This document shows positions 6,369-14,429 of a DNA stretch of 14,495 nt, one piece after another. The notes under the pieces were generated by a model. The model ran no database searches and was not told the origin of the DNA. It worked only from the letters and a program-made list of their open reading frames with translations. The stretch is taken from contig JBAWVO010000165.1 in NCBI GenBank assembly GCA_037147235.1, forward strand, positions 1 through 14,495, in the 5' to 3' direction. This stretch comes from JANXQG01 sp037147235 (GTDB lineage Bacteria > Planctomycetota > Planctomycetia > Pirellulales > Thermoguttaceae). How positions within the stretch are numbered: the first letter of the stretch is position 1; every line of letters starts with the position of its first letter. A program made the position numbers and the translations under genes.

Positions 6369-7619
6369 GTGAATACTGTTCGACCGCTTTTCGTATCGAC
6401 CTATCCGCCGGAAGCATGCGGACTGGCAACCTTTACTCGTGACTCGGCCGATGCCGTGGATCTGGCGGCGGACGATTCGGTGTCCGCGATTGCAGCGATC
6501 CAAAAGACCGCCTCGCTCAATTACAAAGATTCCCGCGTTGTCCACGTCATCGACAATAGCCGGACGAATGCGTACCGTCTGGCTGCGGAGGTCGCTAATG
6601 ACGGCCCATGCGACGTGGTGAGCTTACAGCACGAGTTCGGCCTCTACCCCGGCGATTGGGGCCAGAACGTGTTGGACTTCGTGCATTCATGCCGCAAGCC
6701 TATCGTCACCACGTTCCACACGCTCTTGACCGAGCCTGCTCCACTGCCGCGGCGCATCATCCAAAACTTGGCGGCCAACAGCCAAGGCATCGTTGTGATG
6801 ACAAGGGTTGCAGCTCGCCTGCTGGAGAGTGTCTATCATGTGTCGGGGGCAAAGGTGCAGGTGATTCCTCATGGGGTGCCGGAGGTTCCTTATCAGCGCG
6901 ATGGCACGCACAAGGCGCGGCTGGGGTTCGCCGGTCGGCAGGTTATTTGTACTTTCGGACTCATCAGTCGAGGCAAGGGACTCGAGTACATGATTCAGGC
7001 CATGCCGCGGATCGTCGCCGCCTGTCCCGAGGCCATTTATCTGATCGTAGGCGCTACCCACCCGCAGGTTAAGCGTCAGGAGGGGGAAGTCTACCGAGAA
7101 AGCCTCGTTGAAATGGCCACGGCATTGGGCGTCGGCGAGCAAGTGCGTTTTGTGAACGAGTATCTCAGCCTTGCCGACCTTCTGGTGCATCTACAGGCGT
7201 GCGACGTCTACGTCACCCCCTATCCGGGAAAGGACCAGATTGCCAGCGGCACCTTGGCCTATGCCTTGGCGGCCGGTGGTGCCGTGGTCAGCACCCCCTA
7301 TCTGTACGCCGAAGAAGTACTTGCCCATGGACGCGGTCTGCTTGTGCCGTTTGGCCAAAGCTGCGCCATGGCGGATGCCACGCTGCGTTTCCTGACGGAC
7401 CCGTCATTCCAAATGGAGACTCGACGTAAAGCCTACCGTTACGCAAAGCCCATGTTCTGGCCGAATGTGGGCATGAAGTACTTGGATTTTTTCACTCGGG
7501 TTGTTTCCGCCAGTGAGGCGACGGTCGCCCCCCAGTACCGCAGACATTCCTTGACGCCAATCACCCCGGCAGAAGCCCGCGCAAGCCATTCAAGCCCGCG
7601 CGCTAATGCGTATTGGTAA
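6369..7619 (+). CDS. GT4-family glycosyltransferase, probable mannosyltransferase of the GH130 cassette
   Basis: A 416-residue GT-B fold retaining glycosyltransferase. The start is GTG 6369, fixed by AGGAG (6357-6361) at 7-nt spacing; the nearby ATG 6362 is out of frame. The N-terminal acceptor half opens with PLFVSTYPPEACGLATFT and has His88-Glu89 in LQHEFGLYPGDWG. The C-terminal donor half shows GLISRGKG (197-204), where Arg201 and Lys203 should hold the nucleotide diphosphate, and SGTLAYALAAGGAVVSTP (293-310). There is no signal peptide or membrane segment, so it acts in the cytosol. It is the first gene of a four-gene cassette, 58 bp before the next. Because two GH130 enzymes follow, which act on beta-mannosides in all characterised cases I know, GDP-mannose is the likely donor. 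That is inference; the family alone does not fix the sugar. Confidence 0.85.
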   Translation: MNTVRPLFVSTYPPEACGLATFTRDSADAVDLAADDSVSAIAAIQKTASLNYKDSRVVHVIDNSRTNAYRLAAEVANDGPCDVVSLQHEFGLYPGDWGQNVLDFVHSCRKPIVTTFHTLLTEPAPLPRRIIQNLAANSQGIVVMTRVAARLLESVYHVSGAKVQVIPHGVPEVPYQRDGTHKARLGFAGRQVICTFGLISRGKGLEYMIQAMPRIVAACPEAIYLIVGATHPQVKRQEGEVYRESLVEMATALGVGEQVRFVNEYLSLADLLVHLQACDVYVTPYPGKDQIASGTLAYALAAGGAVVSTPYLYAEEVLAHGRGLLVPFGQSCAMADATLRFLTDPSFQMETRRKAYRYAKPMFWPNVGMKYLDFFTRVVSASEATVAPQYRRHSLTPITPAEARASHSSPRANAYW

Positions 7620-7677
7620 CAGAAATCGGGTTATTGCCTCGCCCAGAACCGGAATATCCAGATAAAGGAGCCTTTTG

Positions 7678-8748
7678 ATGCACGTCAATGACGGTATCGC
7701 TTTGAACCACCTGGACCACATGACCGACTCGACCGGGTTGGTCCAACATGCCATTTACAGTATCCCGCGGCGCGAGAGCGGCTACACCACCGACGACAAC
7801 GCCCGGGCCTTGCGCCTTTGCGTTCGTCTATGGGATCAACACCCCGAAGAGCGGATGTTGAAACGAGTGACCACCTACTTGAGTTTCCTTGAGTTCGCGC
7901 GTGGCATCGGCCGTGGATTTCATAATTTTCTTAGTTACGACCGGCGTTGGCTCGATGCGGAAGGCTGCGGAGATTGCCAGGGCCAGTCAGTACGTGCTCT
8001 GGCGGAAGTGCTCGGCAGCAGTTTACCCGGCGGCTACCGTGCTTTGGCTCGCGAGTTAATCGACGCGGTTTTGCCCACGCTTGCCGACCTGCGAAGCCTG
8101 CGTGCTCAATCGTATGTGATTCTGGCTTGGGGGCATCTCAGGAGTGTGGGAGTAGAAGACCTCGAACCGTTGGAAACCGTGGCCTGGTCAGCGGCACGGC
8201 GGCTGGCTGAATGTTACCATCGGGCGGTACGGCCGGATTGGCAGTGGTTTGAGTCACGCATGACCTATGCCAACGCAGTGCTGCCGCACGCGCTGTTCGT
8301 CGCCGCCCGGCACTGGCCGCAGGAAGACTTTCTGGACATCGCACAAGCATCCTTTGCCTTCCTCGATCAGCAGACGACGGTTGAGGGGGTCTTCTGGCCA
8401 GTCGGAAACGAGGGCTGGTATGCCCGTGGGGAGGAAAAGGCGTCGTACGATCAACAACCCGTGGAAGCAGTCACGATGGCCGAAACCGCACAGGCCGCGT
8501 TCGATTTGCTTGGTGATGAGTTATACCTAGCTACGTTCGATCGGGCGCGCGCTTGGTTTCATGGCCACAATAGCCTAAATCGGCCGCTGGTTGATGTCCG
8601 CTCCGGCGCCTGCTACGATGGCCTTCAGGCGGCCGGCGTGAACCACAACCAAGGGGCCGAATCGACGCTCGCCTATTTGTGGACGGAAATGAGTTCAGCC
8701 AAGGGCTTCGATATGCTAAACTATATTGATGGAATCAAAAAACCGTAA
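7678..8748 (+). CDS. Cytosolic (alpha/alpha)6-type protein of the GT4-GH130 cassette, function unknown
   Basis: A 356-residue protein made of repeated helical pairs, with the look of an (alpha/alpha)6 toroid such as those of glycoside hydrolases or sugar epimerases. ATG 7678 is preferred over TTG 7675 because AGGAG (7666-7670) stands 7 nt upstream. Conserved-looking loops rich in acids and aromatics mark a likely sugar-binding centre: SGYTTDDNARAL (34-45), FHNFLSYDRRW, DWQWFE (187-192) with MTYANAVLPHAL, and YDQQPVEA (257-264). There is no signal peptide. Proteins of this kind are, from memory, often encoded beside or fused to a GT4 domain and then annotated loosely as glycosyltransferase; no GT fold is visible here. 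Asp187, Glu192, Asp258 and Glu263 are candidate catalytic residues. The 3' end overlaps the next gene by 20 bp. Confidence 0.7.
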   Translation: MHVNDGIALNHLDHMTDSTGLVQHAIYSIPRRESGYTTDDNARALRLCVRLWDQHPEERMLKRVTTYLSFLEFARGIGRGFHNFLSYDRRWLDAEGCGDCQGQSVRALAEVLGSSLPGGYRALARELIDAVLPTLADLRSLRAQSYVILAWGHLRSVGVEDLEPLETVAWSAARRLAECYHRAVRPDWQWFESRMTYANAVLPHALFVAARHWPQEDFLDIAQASFAFLDQQTTVEGVFWPVGNEGWYARGEEKASYDQQPVEAVTMAETAQAAFDLLGDELYLATFDRARAWFHGHNSLNRPLVDVRSGACYDGLQAAGVNHNQGAESTLAYLWTEMSSAKGFDMLNYIDGIKKP

Positions 8749-10210
8749 AGGCAACGCCGGTCCCCTAAAAGTTCGGCGTTTGCCGGTCACCTTCCGCAGC
8801 GATTTTCGCCGCGTGATTACCCGCTTTTTCAACCCCGGCGGGGAGACGCGGATAGGCAATGTTTTCGAGCGCGTTCGCGCTCTGAGTGACGGACAGGTCG
8901 ACCGATTGCTGGATGATGTGTTTCTCAAGTTCCGTACCCGTCACGGCAACATTGCCTCCGTGTTCGACGAGAACTACCTTACGGCCCTGGAAATCGTCGG
9001 CCAGCCGGACGACTGCACGCACAATCGCCGGGTGCTGATTGGAGCTTACTTGACGGCGGAGTATTCGATCGAATCCGCGGCACTGTTCAATCCGTCGATC
9101 GTCCCGCATCTCAACCAGCGTAACCTTCCTGCCGGCGCAGTGCGAATCATCATGAGTCTTCGGGCAACGGGCGAGGGGCACGTCTCCTCCATCGTCTTCC
9201 GCACCGGTGTCATCTATTCCGACCACAAGATCCAACTCGACCCGTGCAGCCGCTTCACCAAGCCCGTTCGGATCGTGCCGGACAAGAAATATGAAAAGCC
9301 TTTATTCCGCCGCAAGCTTCAAGATATCGGCATCAACGATGCCGTGATGGACTTCGTTCTGGATCGCCTCGGCGACTTTTTCACATCGTCTCAGCTCGAC
9401 CATGCCATCACGGAAGTGCGGGCTGCGACACCCGAGACGCCTCAACTTGAGGAATCGCTCCAGAGCATCGGTTGGGTGGCCCACTCAAACTACCAGTTGG
9501 AGCTTCCGCGGGAAGCGGATGCGTCCGAACTGGTAATTTTTCCACAGACCAGCAACGAAAGCCACGGCATTGAGGATCTCCGCATGGTCCGCTTCGTGGA
9601 GGACGACGGCTCAGTCACCTACTACGGCACCTGCACGGCTTTCGACGGCCATCGCGTGCTTCCGCAACTGATCGAGACCCGCGACTTTCTTCATATCGGC
9701 GTGCATACAATCAACGGTGCCTGCGCACGGAACAAGGGTTTGGCAATTTTTCCGCGGCGGATTGGCGGCCACTACGTGATGTGCTCGCGGATCGACGGTG
9801 AGAACCTTTATATCATGTACTCCGATATCATTCACTTCTGGGAGACCGCCGAGTTGCTGAAGGTGCCGCGCCATCCTTGGGGTTTGGTGCAGATGGGCAA
9901 CTGCGGTTCGCCCCTAGAGACGCCGGAAGGCTGGTTATTACTGACGCACGGTGTTGGCCCCATGCGCACCTATTGCATCGGTGCCATGCTGCTGGACCTG
10001 AACGACCCCCTGAAGGTGATCGGCTGCCTCGACGAGCCGCTCATCACGCCAACCGAAAAGGAACGCGACGGCTACGTGCCCAACGTCGCCTACTCCTGTG
10101 GGGCGATGATCCACAACGAAAATCTCTATCTCCCTTTTGCCACGTCCGACATGATTACCCGCTTTGCAATCGTGTCGCTCGATTCCCTGCTGAACCGACT
10201 CATCGGCTAG
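8729..10210 (+). CDS. Long GH130-family enzyme (beta-mannoside phosphorylase-like) with N-terminal extension
   Basis: A 493-residue protein. The C-terminal two thirds (about residue 225 onward) is a five-bladed GH130 propeller, with the catalytic acid Asp283 in ESHGIEDLRMV, Lys336 in RNKGLAIFPRR, then SRIDGENLYIMYSD and a late GNCGSPLETPEGWLLLTHGVG. The first 220 or so residues are a mainly helical extension absent from the short GH130 forms (about 330-350 residues). GH130 enzymes cleave beta-mannosides with phosphate, giving mannose 1-phosphate, or in some subfamilies by hydrolysis. The retained Lys336 and the Arg of SRID favour a phosphate-using enzyme. There is no signal peptide. ATG 8729 overlaps the previous gene by 20 bp, which suggests coupling; no clear Shine-Dalgarno is seen. 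TTG 8726 is a possible alternative start. Confidence 0.85.
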   Translation: MESKNRKGNAGPLKVRRLPVTFRSDFRRVITRFFNPGGETRIGNVFERVRALSDGQVDRLLDDVFLKFRTRHGNIASVFDENYLTALEIVGQPDDCTHNRRVLIGAYLTAEYSIESAALFNPSIVPHLNQRNLPAGAVRIIMSLRATGEGHVSSIVFRTGVIYSDHKIQLDPCSRFTKPVRIVPDKKYEKPLFRRKLQDIGINDAVMDFVLDRLGDFFTSSQLDHAITEVRAATPETPQLEESLQSIGWVAHSNYQLELPREADASELVIFPQTSNESHGIEDLRMVRFVEDDGSVTYYGTCTAFDGHRVLPQLIETRDFLHIGVHTINGACARNKGLAIFPRRIGGHYVMCSRIDGENLYIMYSDIIHFWETAELLKVPRHPWGLVQMGNCGSPLETPEGWLLLTHGVGPMRTYCIGAMLLDLNDPLKVIGCLDEPLITPTEKERDGYVPNVAYSCGAMIHNENLYLPFATSDMITRFAIVSLDSLLNRLIG

Positions 10211-10237
10211 CGAGGCCCAACGCTGTTTCGAGTGAAC

Positions 10238-11290
10238 ATGTCCGATATTGCCCAACGATTTTCCCAGAACCCCATCCTTCGGCCCACCGACATTCTGCCG
10301 AGCATTCCAGGCATGAAGATCGAGTGCCTGCTCAATCCGGGAGTGTTCCGCTTCGAGGGCAAGACCTGGCTCTTGCTCCGCGTAGCGGAACGGCCGGAGC
10401 GAAAATCGGGCAAGACGACATTTCCGGTCTTGGACCGCGATGGAAAACTGGAAATTAGGGAGTTCGATAATTCCGATCCGCAACTGGACTTGTCCGATCC
10501 GCGGGTGATTTCCCATGCAGGCCAGGACTATCTGACCACCCTGTCGCATTTGCGACTGGTAGCGAGCGAAGACGGTGTCCATTTTCGTGAGCCTTCGTCA
10601 ACTTGCCCCATCTTGGGTCAGGGCGAGTTGGAATCCTATGGCATCGAGGATTGTCGCGTGGTGCAGATTGGCGATACCTACTACCTGACTTTCACCCAGG
10701 TCTCCCGGCACGGGGTGGGCGTTGGACTTCGCAGCACAACGGATTGGCGCGAGATCCGCTCGCTGGGCATGATCTTCCCGCCACACAACAAGGACTGCGC
10801 GATCTTTAGCGAGAAGATCGGCGACAAGTTCTATGCCTTGCATCGCCCCAGCAGTGCGGCGTTGGGAGGTAACTACATTTGGATTGCCGAATCGCCCAAC
10901 CTGGTGCATTGGGGTAATCATCGCTGTATTGCCCACAGCCGGAAAGGAATGTGGGACAGCGCCCGGGTTGGCGCAGGAGCGGCTCCCATTCGCACGCCCG
11001 AGGGGTGGCTGGAAATCTACCACGGGGCGACCGTTAATCCTAATCGATATTGCCTGGGGGCATTATTGCTGGATCTCCACGAACCTTGGAAAGTGCTCGC
11101 CCGCTCACAAAATCCGATCATGGAGCCGCTTGCCGAGTACGAGCAGGTCGGTTTCTTCGGCAACGTGGTCTTCACCAACGGGCATCTGATCGACGGCGAC
11201 AAGGTAACGATCTATTATGGCGCATCCGATAGCGTGATCTGCGGGGCCATATTCTCCATCCGGGAAATCCTCCAGACCCTCACCAGGTGA
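10238..11290 (+). CDS. Short GH130-family enzyme (beta-mannoside phosphorylase-like)
   Basis: A 350-residue single-domain GH130 protein, normal length for the family. The five-bladed propeller landmarks are in order: ECLLNPGVFRFEGKTWLLLRVAERP, then YGIEDCRV with the likely proton donor Asp138, PHNKDCAIF with Lys185, and LHRPSS with His202-Arg203. VGAGAAPIRTPEGWLEIYHGA and GFFGNVVFTNG follow. Lys185 and His202-Arg203 correspond to phosphate-contacting positions known in GH130 phosphorylases, so phosphorolysis is more likely than hydrolysis. No signal peptide. Start is uncertain: ATG 10238 is taken, but in-frame GTG 10232 adds two residues and neither has a good Shine-Dalgarno. It lies 27 bp after the long GH130 gene. 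A pair of unequal GH130 enzymes recalls the beta-1,2-oligomannan and beta-1,2-mannobiose phosphorylase pair described in Thermoanaerobacter. Confidence 0.88.
   Translation: MSDIAQRFSQNPILRPTDILPSIPGMKIECLLNPGVFRFEGKTWLLLRVAERPERKSGKTTFPVLDRDGKLEIREFDNSDPQLDLSDPRVISHAGQDYLTTLSHLRLVASEDGVHFREPSSTCPILGQGELESYGIEDCRVVQIGDTYYLTFTQVSRHGVGVGLRSTTDWREIRSLGMIFPPHNKDCAIFSEKIGDKFYALHRPSSAALGGNYIWIAESPNLVHWGNHRCIAHSRKGMWDSARVGAGAAPIRTPEGWLEIYHGATVNPNRYCLGALLLDLHEPWKVLARSQNPIMEPLAEYEQVGFFGNVVFTNGHLIDGDKVTIYYGASDSVICGAIFSIREILQTLTR
10923..10943. repeat. 21-bp direct repeat, copy 1 (inside short GH130 gene)
   Basis: This 21-base segment, beginning GCTGTATT and ending AGCCGGA, is identical to 11876-11896. 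After one mismatch the next three bases (AGG) also agree. It contains a small internal inverted repeat, GCTGT/ACAGC. This copy encodes part of NHRCIAHSRKG in the short GH130 protein. Confidence 0.85.
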
Positions 11291-11334
11291 CGCCGAACGC
11301 ACCTTCGTTGGTCGCTGCCGGCCCTTCGGCGTCG
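11288..11334 (+). terminator. Hairpin at the end of the GH130 cassette
   Basis: TGACGCCGAA (11288-11297, including the stop codon of the short GH130 gene) pairs with TTCGGCGTCG (11325-11334) over 10 bp with one G-T, around a 27-nt loop. There is no T run after it, so it may be a Rho-dependent stop or a 3'-end protecting hairpin rather than a classical terminator. It marks the probable end of the cassette mRNA. Confidence 0.4.
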
Positions 11335-11350
11335 TTGTCAAGGACCGGTT

Positions 11351-11377
11351 GAAATCCGAAATCCAAGCACGAAATCC
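11351..11377. repeat. GAAATCC repeats upstream of the RAYT remnant
   Basis: The heptamer GAAATCC occurs at 11351-11357, 11358-11364 and 11371-11377, followed by ATCGGAAAT further on. The stretch from 11335 to 11428 holds no gene. Its AT-rich composition differs from the flanking coding DNA. Similar tracts of this motif are, from memory, frequent in planctomycete intergenic regions. Confidence 0.55.
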
Positions 11378-11428
11378 TAAACAAATCGGAAATTTGATAT
11401 GATTTGAGGAATCTGCTATTTTGGGGGC

Positions 11429-11787
11429 ATGGTAAGATTAGCGAGATTGGTCATATCGGGCATGCCCCACCCCATTACGCAACGGGGCAACCGCCGACAG
11501 CAGACGTTCTTCAACGACGCGACGAATTGGAGTAGTGCTCGGGCGCATCTATCTGGACGAAACGATCCGTTGGCGGAAGTTGCGCCCTTGTTGGCGATGA
11601 TCGACGATTGGAATGTCTTTTTGAAGAGTGCCATGCCAGAGTGGAACTGAGAGACATACGCCAGCACGGTCGCACTGGCCGGCCGCTGGGAGACGAAACT
11701 TTCCTTGGTCGTCTGGAGGAAATGGTAGGTCGTGTCCTCAAACCCCCAAAAAAACGCGGCCCAAAACCGAAACAGAATACGAATTAA
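11429..11787 (+). pseudogene. Decayed REP-associated tyrosine transposase (RAYT, Y1_Tnp/IS200-like)
   Basis: The N-terminus (MVRLARLVISGMPHPITQRG then NRRQQTFFNDA) is typical of RAYT transposases, which use one-ended single-strand chemistry on REP palindromes. Right after FFNDA the sequence jumps to the C-terminal signature NWSSARAHLSGRNDPLAEVAPLL. The whole middle is therefore missing, including the HUH metal site and the catalytic tyrosine. The reading frame ends at 11650. The family's tail continues in another frame as LRDIRQHGRTGRPLGDETFLGRLEEMVGR and ends KKRGPKPKQNTN with stop 11785-11787, so there is a frameshift near 11635-11650. An intact member would have well over 200 residues; about 120 remain. 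It cannot be an active transposase. Confidence 0.85.
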
Positions 11788-11920
11788 GTCATGTGTCCCG
11801 GAATTCTAATTCTTTCCCCCTTTTCTTTCTCTTTCCCAGAAATGTGGCCTCGCCTGATTTTCATTGGTCGGGGGAGCTGTATTGCCCACAGCCGGAGAGG
11901 CGGGGATCGGAGGTTCAAAA
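11788..11920. other. Gene-free stretch between the RAYT remnant and the miaB 3' end
   Basis: There is no gene here. It starts with GTCATGTGTCCCGGAATT, a sequence I associate with the flanks of planctomycete RAYT genes (memory, not checked). A polypyrimidine tract follows at about 11803-11838, and then the second copy of the 21-bp repeat. Read on the - strand, that repeat gives a small GGCTGT/ACAGCT hairpin about 25 nt after the miaB stop, without a T run. Confidence 0.5.
11876..11896. repeat. 21-bp direct repeat, copy 2 (downstream of miaB)
   Basis: Identical to 10923-10943, 953 bp away, in the same orientation. In the frame matching the GH130 copy it would read CIAHSRRG, against CIAHSRKG in the enzyme. 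The similarity does not extend further on either side apart from a CATTGG a few bases upstream in both copies. Confidence 0.85.
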
Positions 11921-13309
<1,389 letters not shown>

Positions 13310-13317
13310 TCAAGTAC

Positions 13318-13495
13318 GTTAGGCTTTCCAGCCTGACCTTGTCCGGGTTTTTGTCAGGCTAGAAAGCCTGACCTACTGTGCTACTTTGACCTTGTCCGGG
13401 TTTACTGTCAGGCTGGAAAGCCTGACCTACTACGCTACTTTGACCTTGTCCGGGTTTACTGTCAGGCTGGAAAGCCTGACCTACTACGCTACTTT
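13318..13495. repeat. REP-like array: 54-bp tandem repeats with four hairpins
   Basis: Three tandem units occupy 13335-13387 (53 bp), 13388-13441 (54 bp) and 13442-13495 (54 bp); the last two are identical and the first is diverged. Each holds the palindrome GTCAGGCT/AGCCTGAC around a GGAA or AGAA loop, at 13353-13372, 13407-13426 and 13461-13480. A fourth palindrome at 13318-13337 is in reverse orientation with a TTCC loop. The remainder of each unit is GACCTTGTCCGGGTTTACT and CTACTACGCTACTTT. No variable spacers separate the units, so this is not CRISPR. It fills the gap between the 62-residue protein gene and miaB. Confidence 0.9.
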
Positions 13496-13672
13496 GCCGC
13501 GTGACGCCTTGGCCTGTTTGGCGGAGGCGGCCTTGCGGCGACTTTTTTCCTTTTCCACCTCGCCGCGAAATTCCGCCATCACTTCGTTGCGTTTGTGGGA
13601 CATAAGCCGCATGAGGGCAACGACGGCGACATACCCGGCCACAACCCATAAGGCGATGCTCCAATTATCCAT
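13484..13672 (-). CDS. Small single-pass membrane protein, unknown function
   Basis: A 62-residue protein starting MDNWSIALWVVAGYVAVVAL. The start at 13672 is supported by GGAG (13679-13682) with 6-nt spacing. An in-frame ATG at 13684 would leave no room for its AAAGGA. One hydrophobic helix spans residues about 4-24. It is followed by a charged tail (KRNEVMAEFRGEVEKEKSRRK) that could form a short coiled coil and ends in Lys/Ala/Arg-rich sequence. Positive charge after the helix predicts a cytosolic C-terminus. The last three codons and the TAG stop lie inside the REP-like array, so the natural C-terminus may have been altered. It lies 37 bp after the Uma2 gene on the same strand. I do not recognise the family. 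Confidence 0.65.
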   Translation of the reverse strand: MDNWSIALWVVAGYVAVVALMRLMSHKRNEVMAEFRGEVEKEKSRRKAASAKQAKASRGKVA

Positions 13673-13709
13673 GCTTTTCTCCATTCCTTTCGCAGTTTCG
13701 GATATTTCA

Positions 13710-14324
13710 TCACACCAACCATCGCTCGCTCGTGGTCTTATGCCGGACCTCGACCTGCGGGCGCGTCTCACCGGCAATCAAGTGAAATTCGAGCGGCAAC
13801 TTTCCGCTCGAAAGAACCTCGGGCCGCTCAAGCGTCGATTCGCCCACTTTTTGCAGGCTGCCGTCTCGATGCCGATACAGTTCGAGGGTCCACGACTGCC
13901 GATTGACAATCAGTAGTTCACGTACGCCAATTTGCGAGTAAAAGCGTATCTTCTCGTACGTCCGATCGCGCGGACTGGTGATCTCGATGATGAAATCCGC
14001 CGGCCCGGTCCAAAACCGGCTGTGGTTTTCGGCCGCCGTGTCGGCCATGAAGACCACGACATCCGGCACACGGTAGTCGTGTTCCCAATCGTCTGCCGAT
14101 GCTGCAAGATTCGCACCGGGGAGGACTTTGCCAAGGCCGGGCAGCCTGACGCTTGCCATCAACACGAAGGTGAAGCTGGATACGATCTCTTGGTGATCAT
14201 TGTTCGCCATCGGGGGCATAAAATAGACTCCTTCCCAGACTTCGTCGTGTTGGTCGGCACCCCACGCCTGCCGCTGCTCTTTCAGCTCTTCCTCAAGCCG
14301 AGGATTTTCAATCAGCATTGCCAT
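13710..14324 (-). CDS. Uma2-family (DUF820) PD-(D/E)xK nuclease-like protein
   Basis: A 204-residue protein of the Uma2 family, which is expanded in cyanobacteria and planctomycetes and has a restriction-endonuclease-like fold; biological roles are mostly unknown. The core is visible: YRVPDVVVF with Asp88, then DFIIEITSPRDRTYEKIRFYSQIGVRELLIVN with Glu114. The ExK lysine is not in place (Glu114-Ile-Thr); Lys125, eleven residues later, may substitute, as is common in this family. Length is typical. ATG 14324 is taken as start, with ATG 14318 as an alternative; the Shine-Dalgarno is weak. It is the first of three - strand genes ending with miaB. Nothing around it shows a toxin-antitoxin or restriction partner. 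Confidence 0.88.
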   Translation of the reverse strand: MAMLIENPRLEEELKEQRQAWGADQHDEVWEGVYFMPPMANNDHQEIVSSFTFVLMASVRLPGLGKVLPGANLAASADDWEHDYRVPDVVVFMADTAAENHSRFWTGPADFIIEITSPRDRTYEKIRFYSQIGVRELLIVNRQSWTLELYRHRDGSLQKVGESTLERPEVLSSGKLPLEFHLIAGETRPQVEVRHKTTSERWLV

Positions 14325-14372
14325 GGAAAATCAACCTGTTCTGGGCACCAATGATATTCGCCACCACCATCT

Positions 14373-14401
14373 ATTCTACAGGACAGCCCCCCAAATGATA
14401 A
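14373..14401 (-). promoter_or_regulatory. Possible promoter for the Uma2 gene
   Basis: Read on the - strand, TTATCA (14396-14401, 4 of 6 to -35) is followed after 17 bp by TAGAAT (14373-14378, 5 of 6 to -10). This would give a leader of roughly 40 nt before ATG 14324. The assignment is tentative. Confidence 0.35.
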
Positions 14402-14403
14402 GA

Positions 14404-14429
14404 CCACATCTTTCGGCCACATCTTTCGG
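14404..14429. repeat. 13-bp tandem duplication
   Basis: CCACATCTTTCGG is present twice head to tail (14404-14416 and 14417-14429), just upstream of the possible Uma2 promoter on the - strand. The rest of 14325-14495 shows no gene; the window ends before any further feature can be recognised. Confidence 0.8.

Noticed and set aside
11876..11920. tRNA 3' half suggested by GGTTCAAAATC
   Set aside because: The T-arm does not pair and no anticodon arm or acceptor stem can be built.
13335..13495. CRISPR array
   Set aside because: Units are nearly identical throughout with no variable spacers, and there are no cas genes.
13386..13916. 176-codon + strand reading frame across the 54-bp repeats
   Set aside because: The first part is repeat translated in tandem and the rest is antisense to the 62-residue protein gene and the Uma2 gene.
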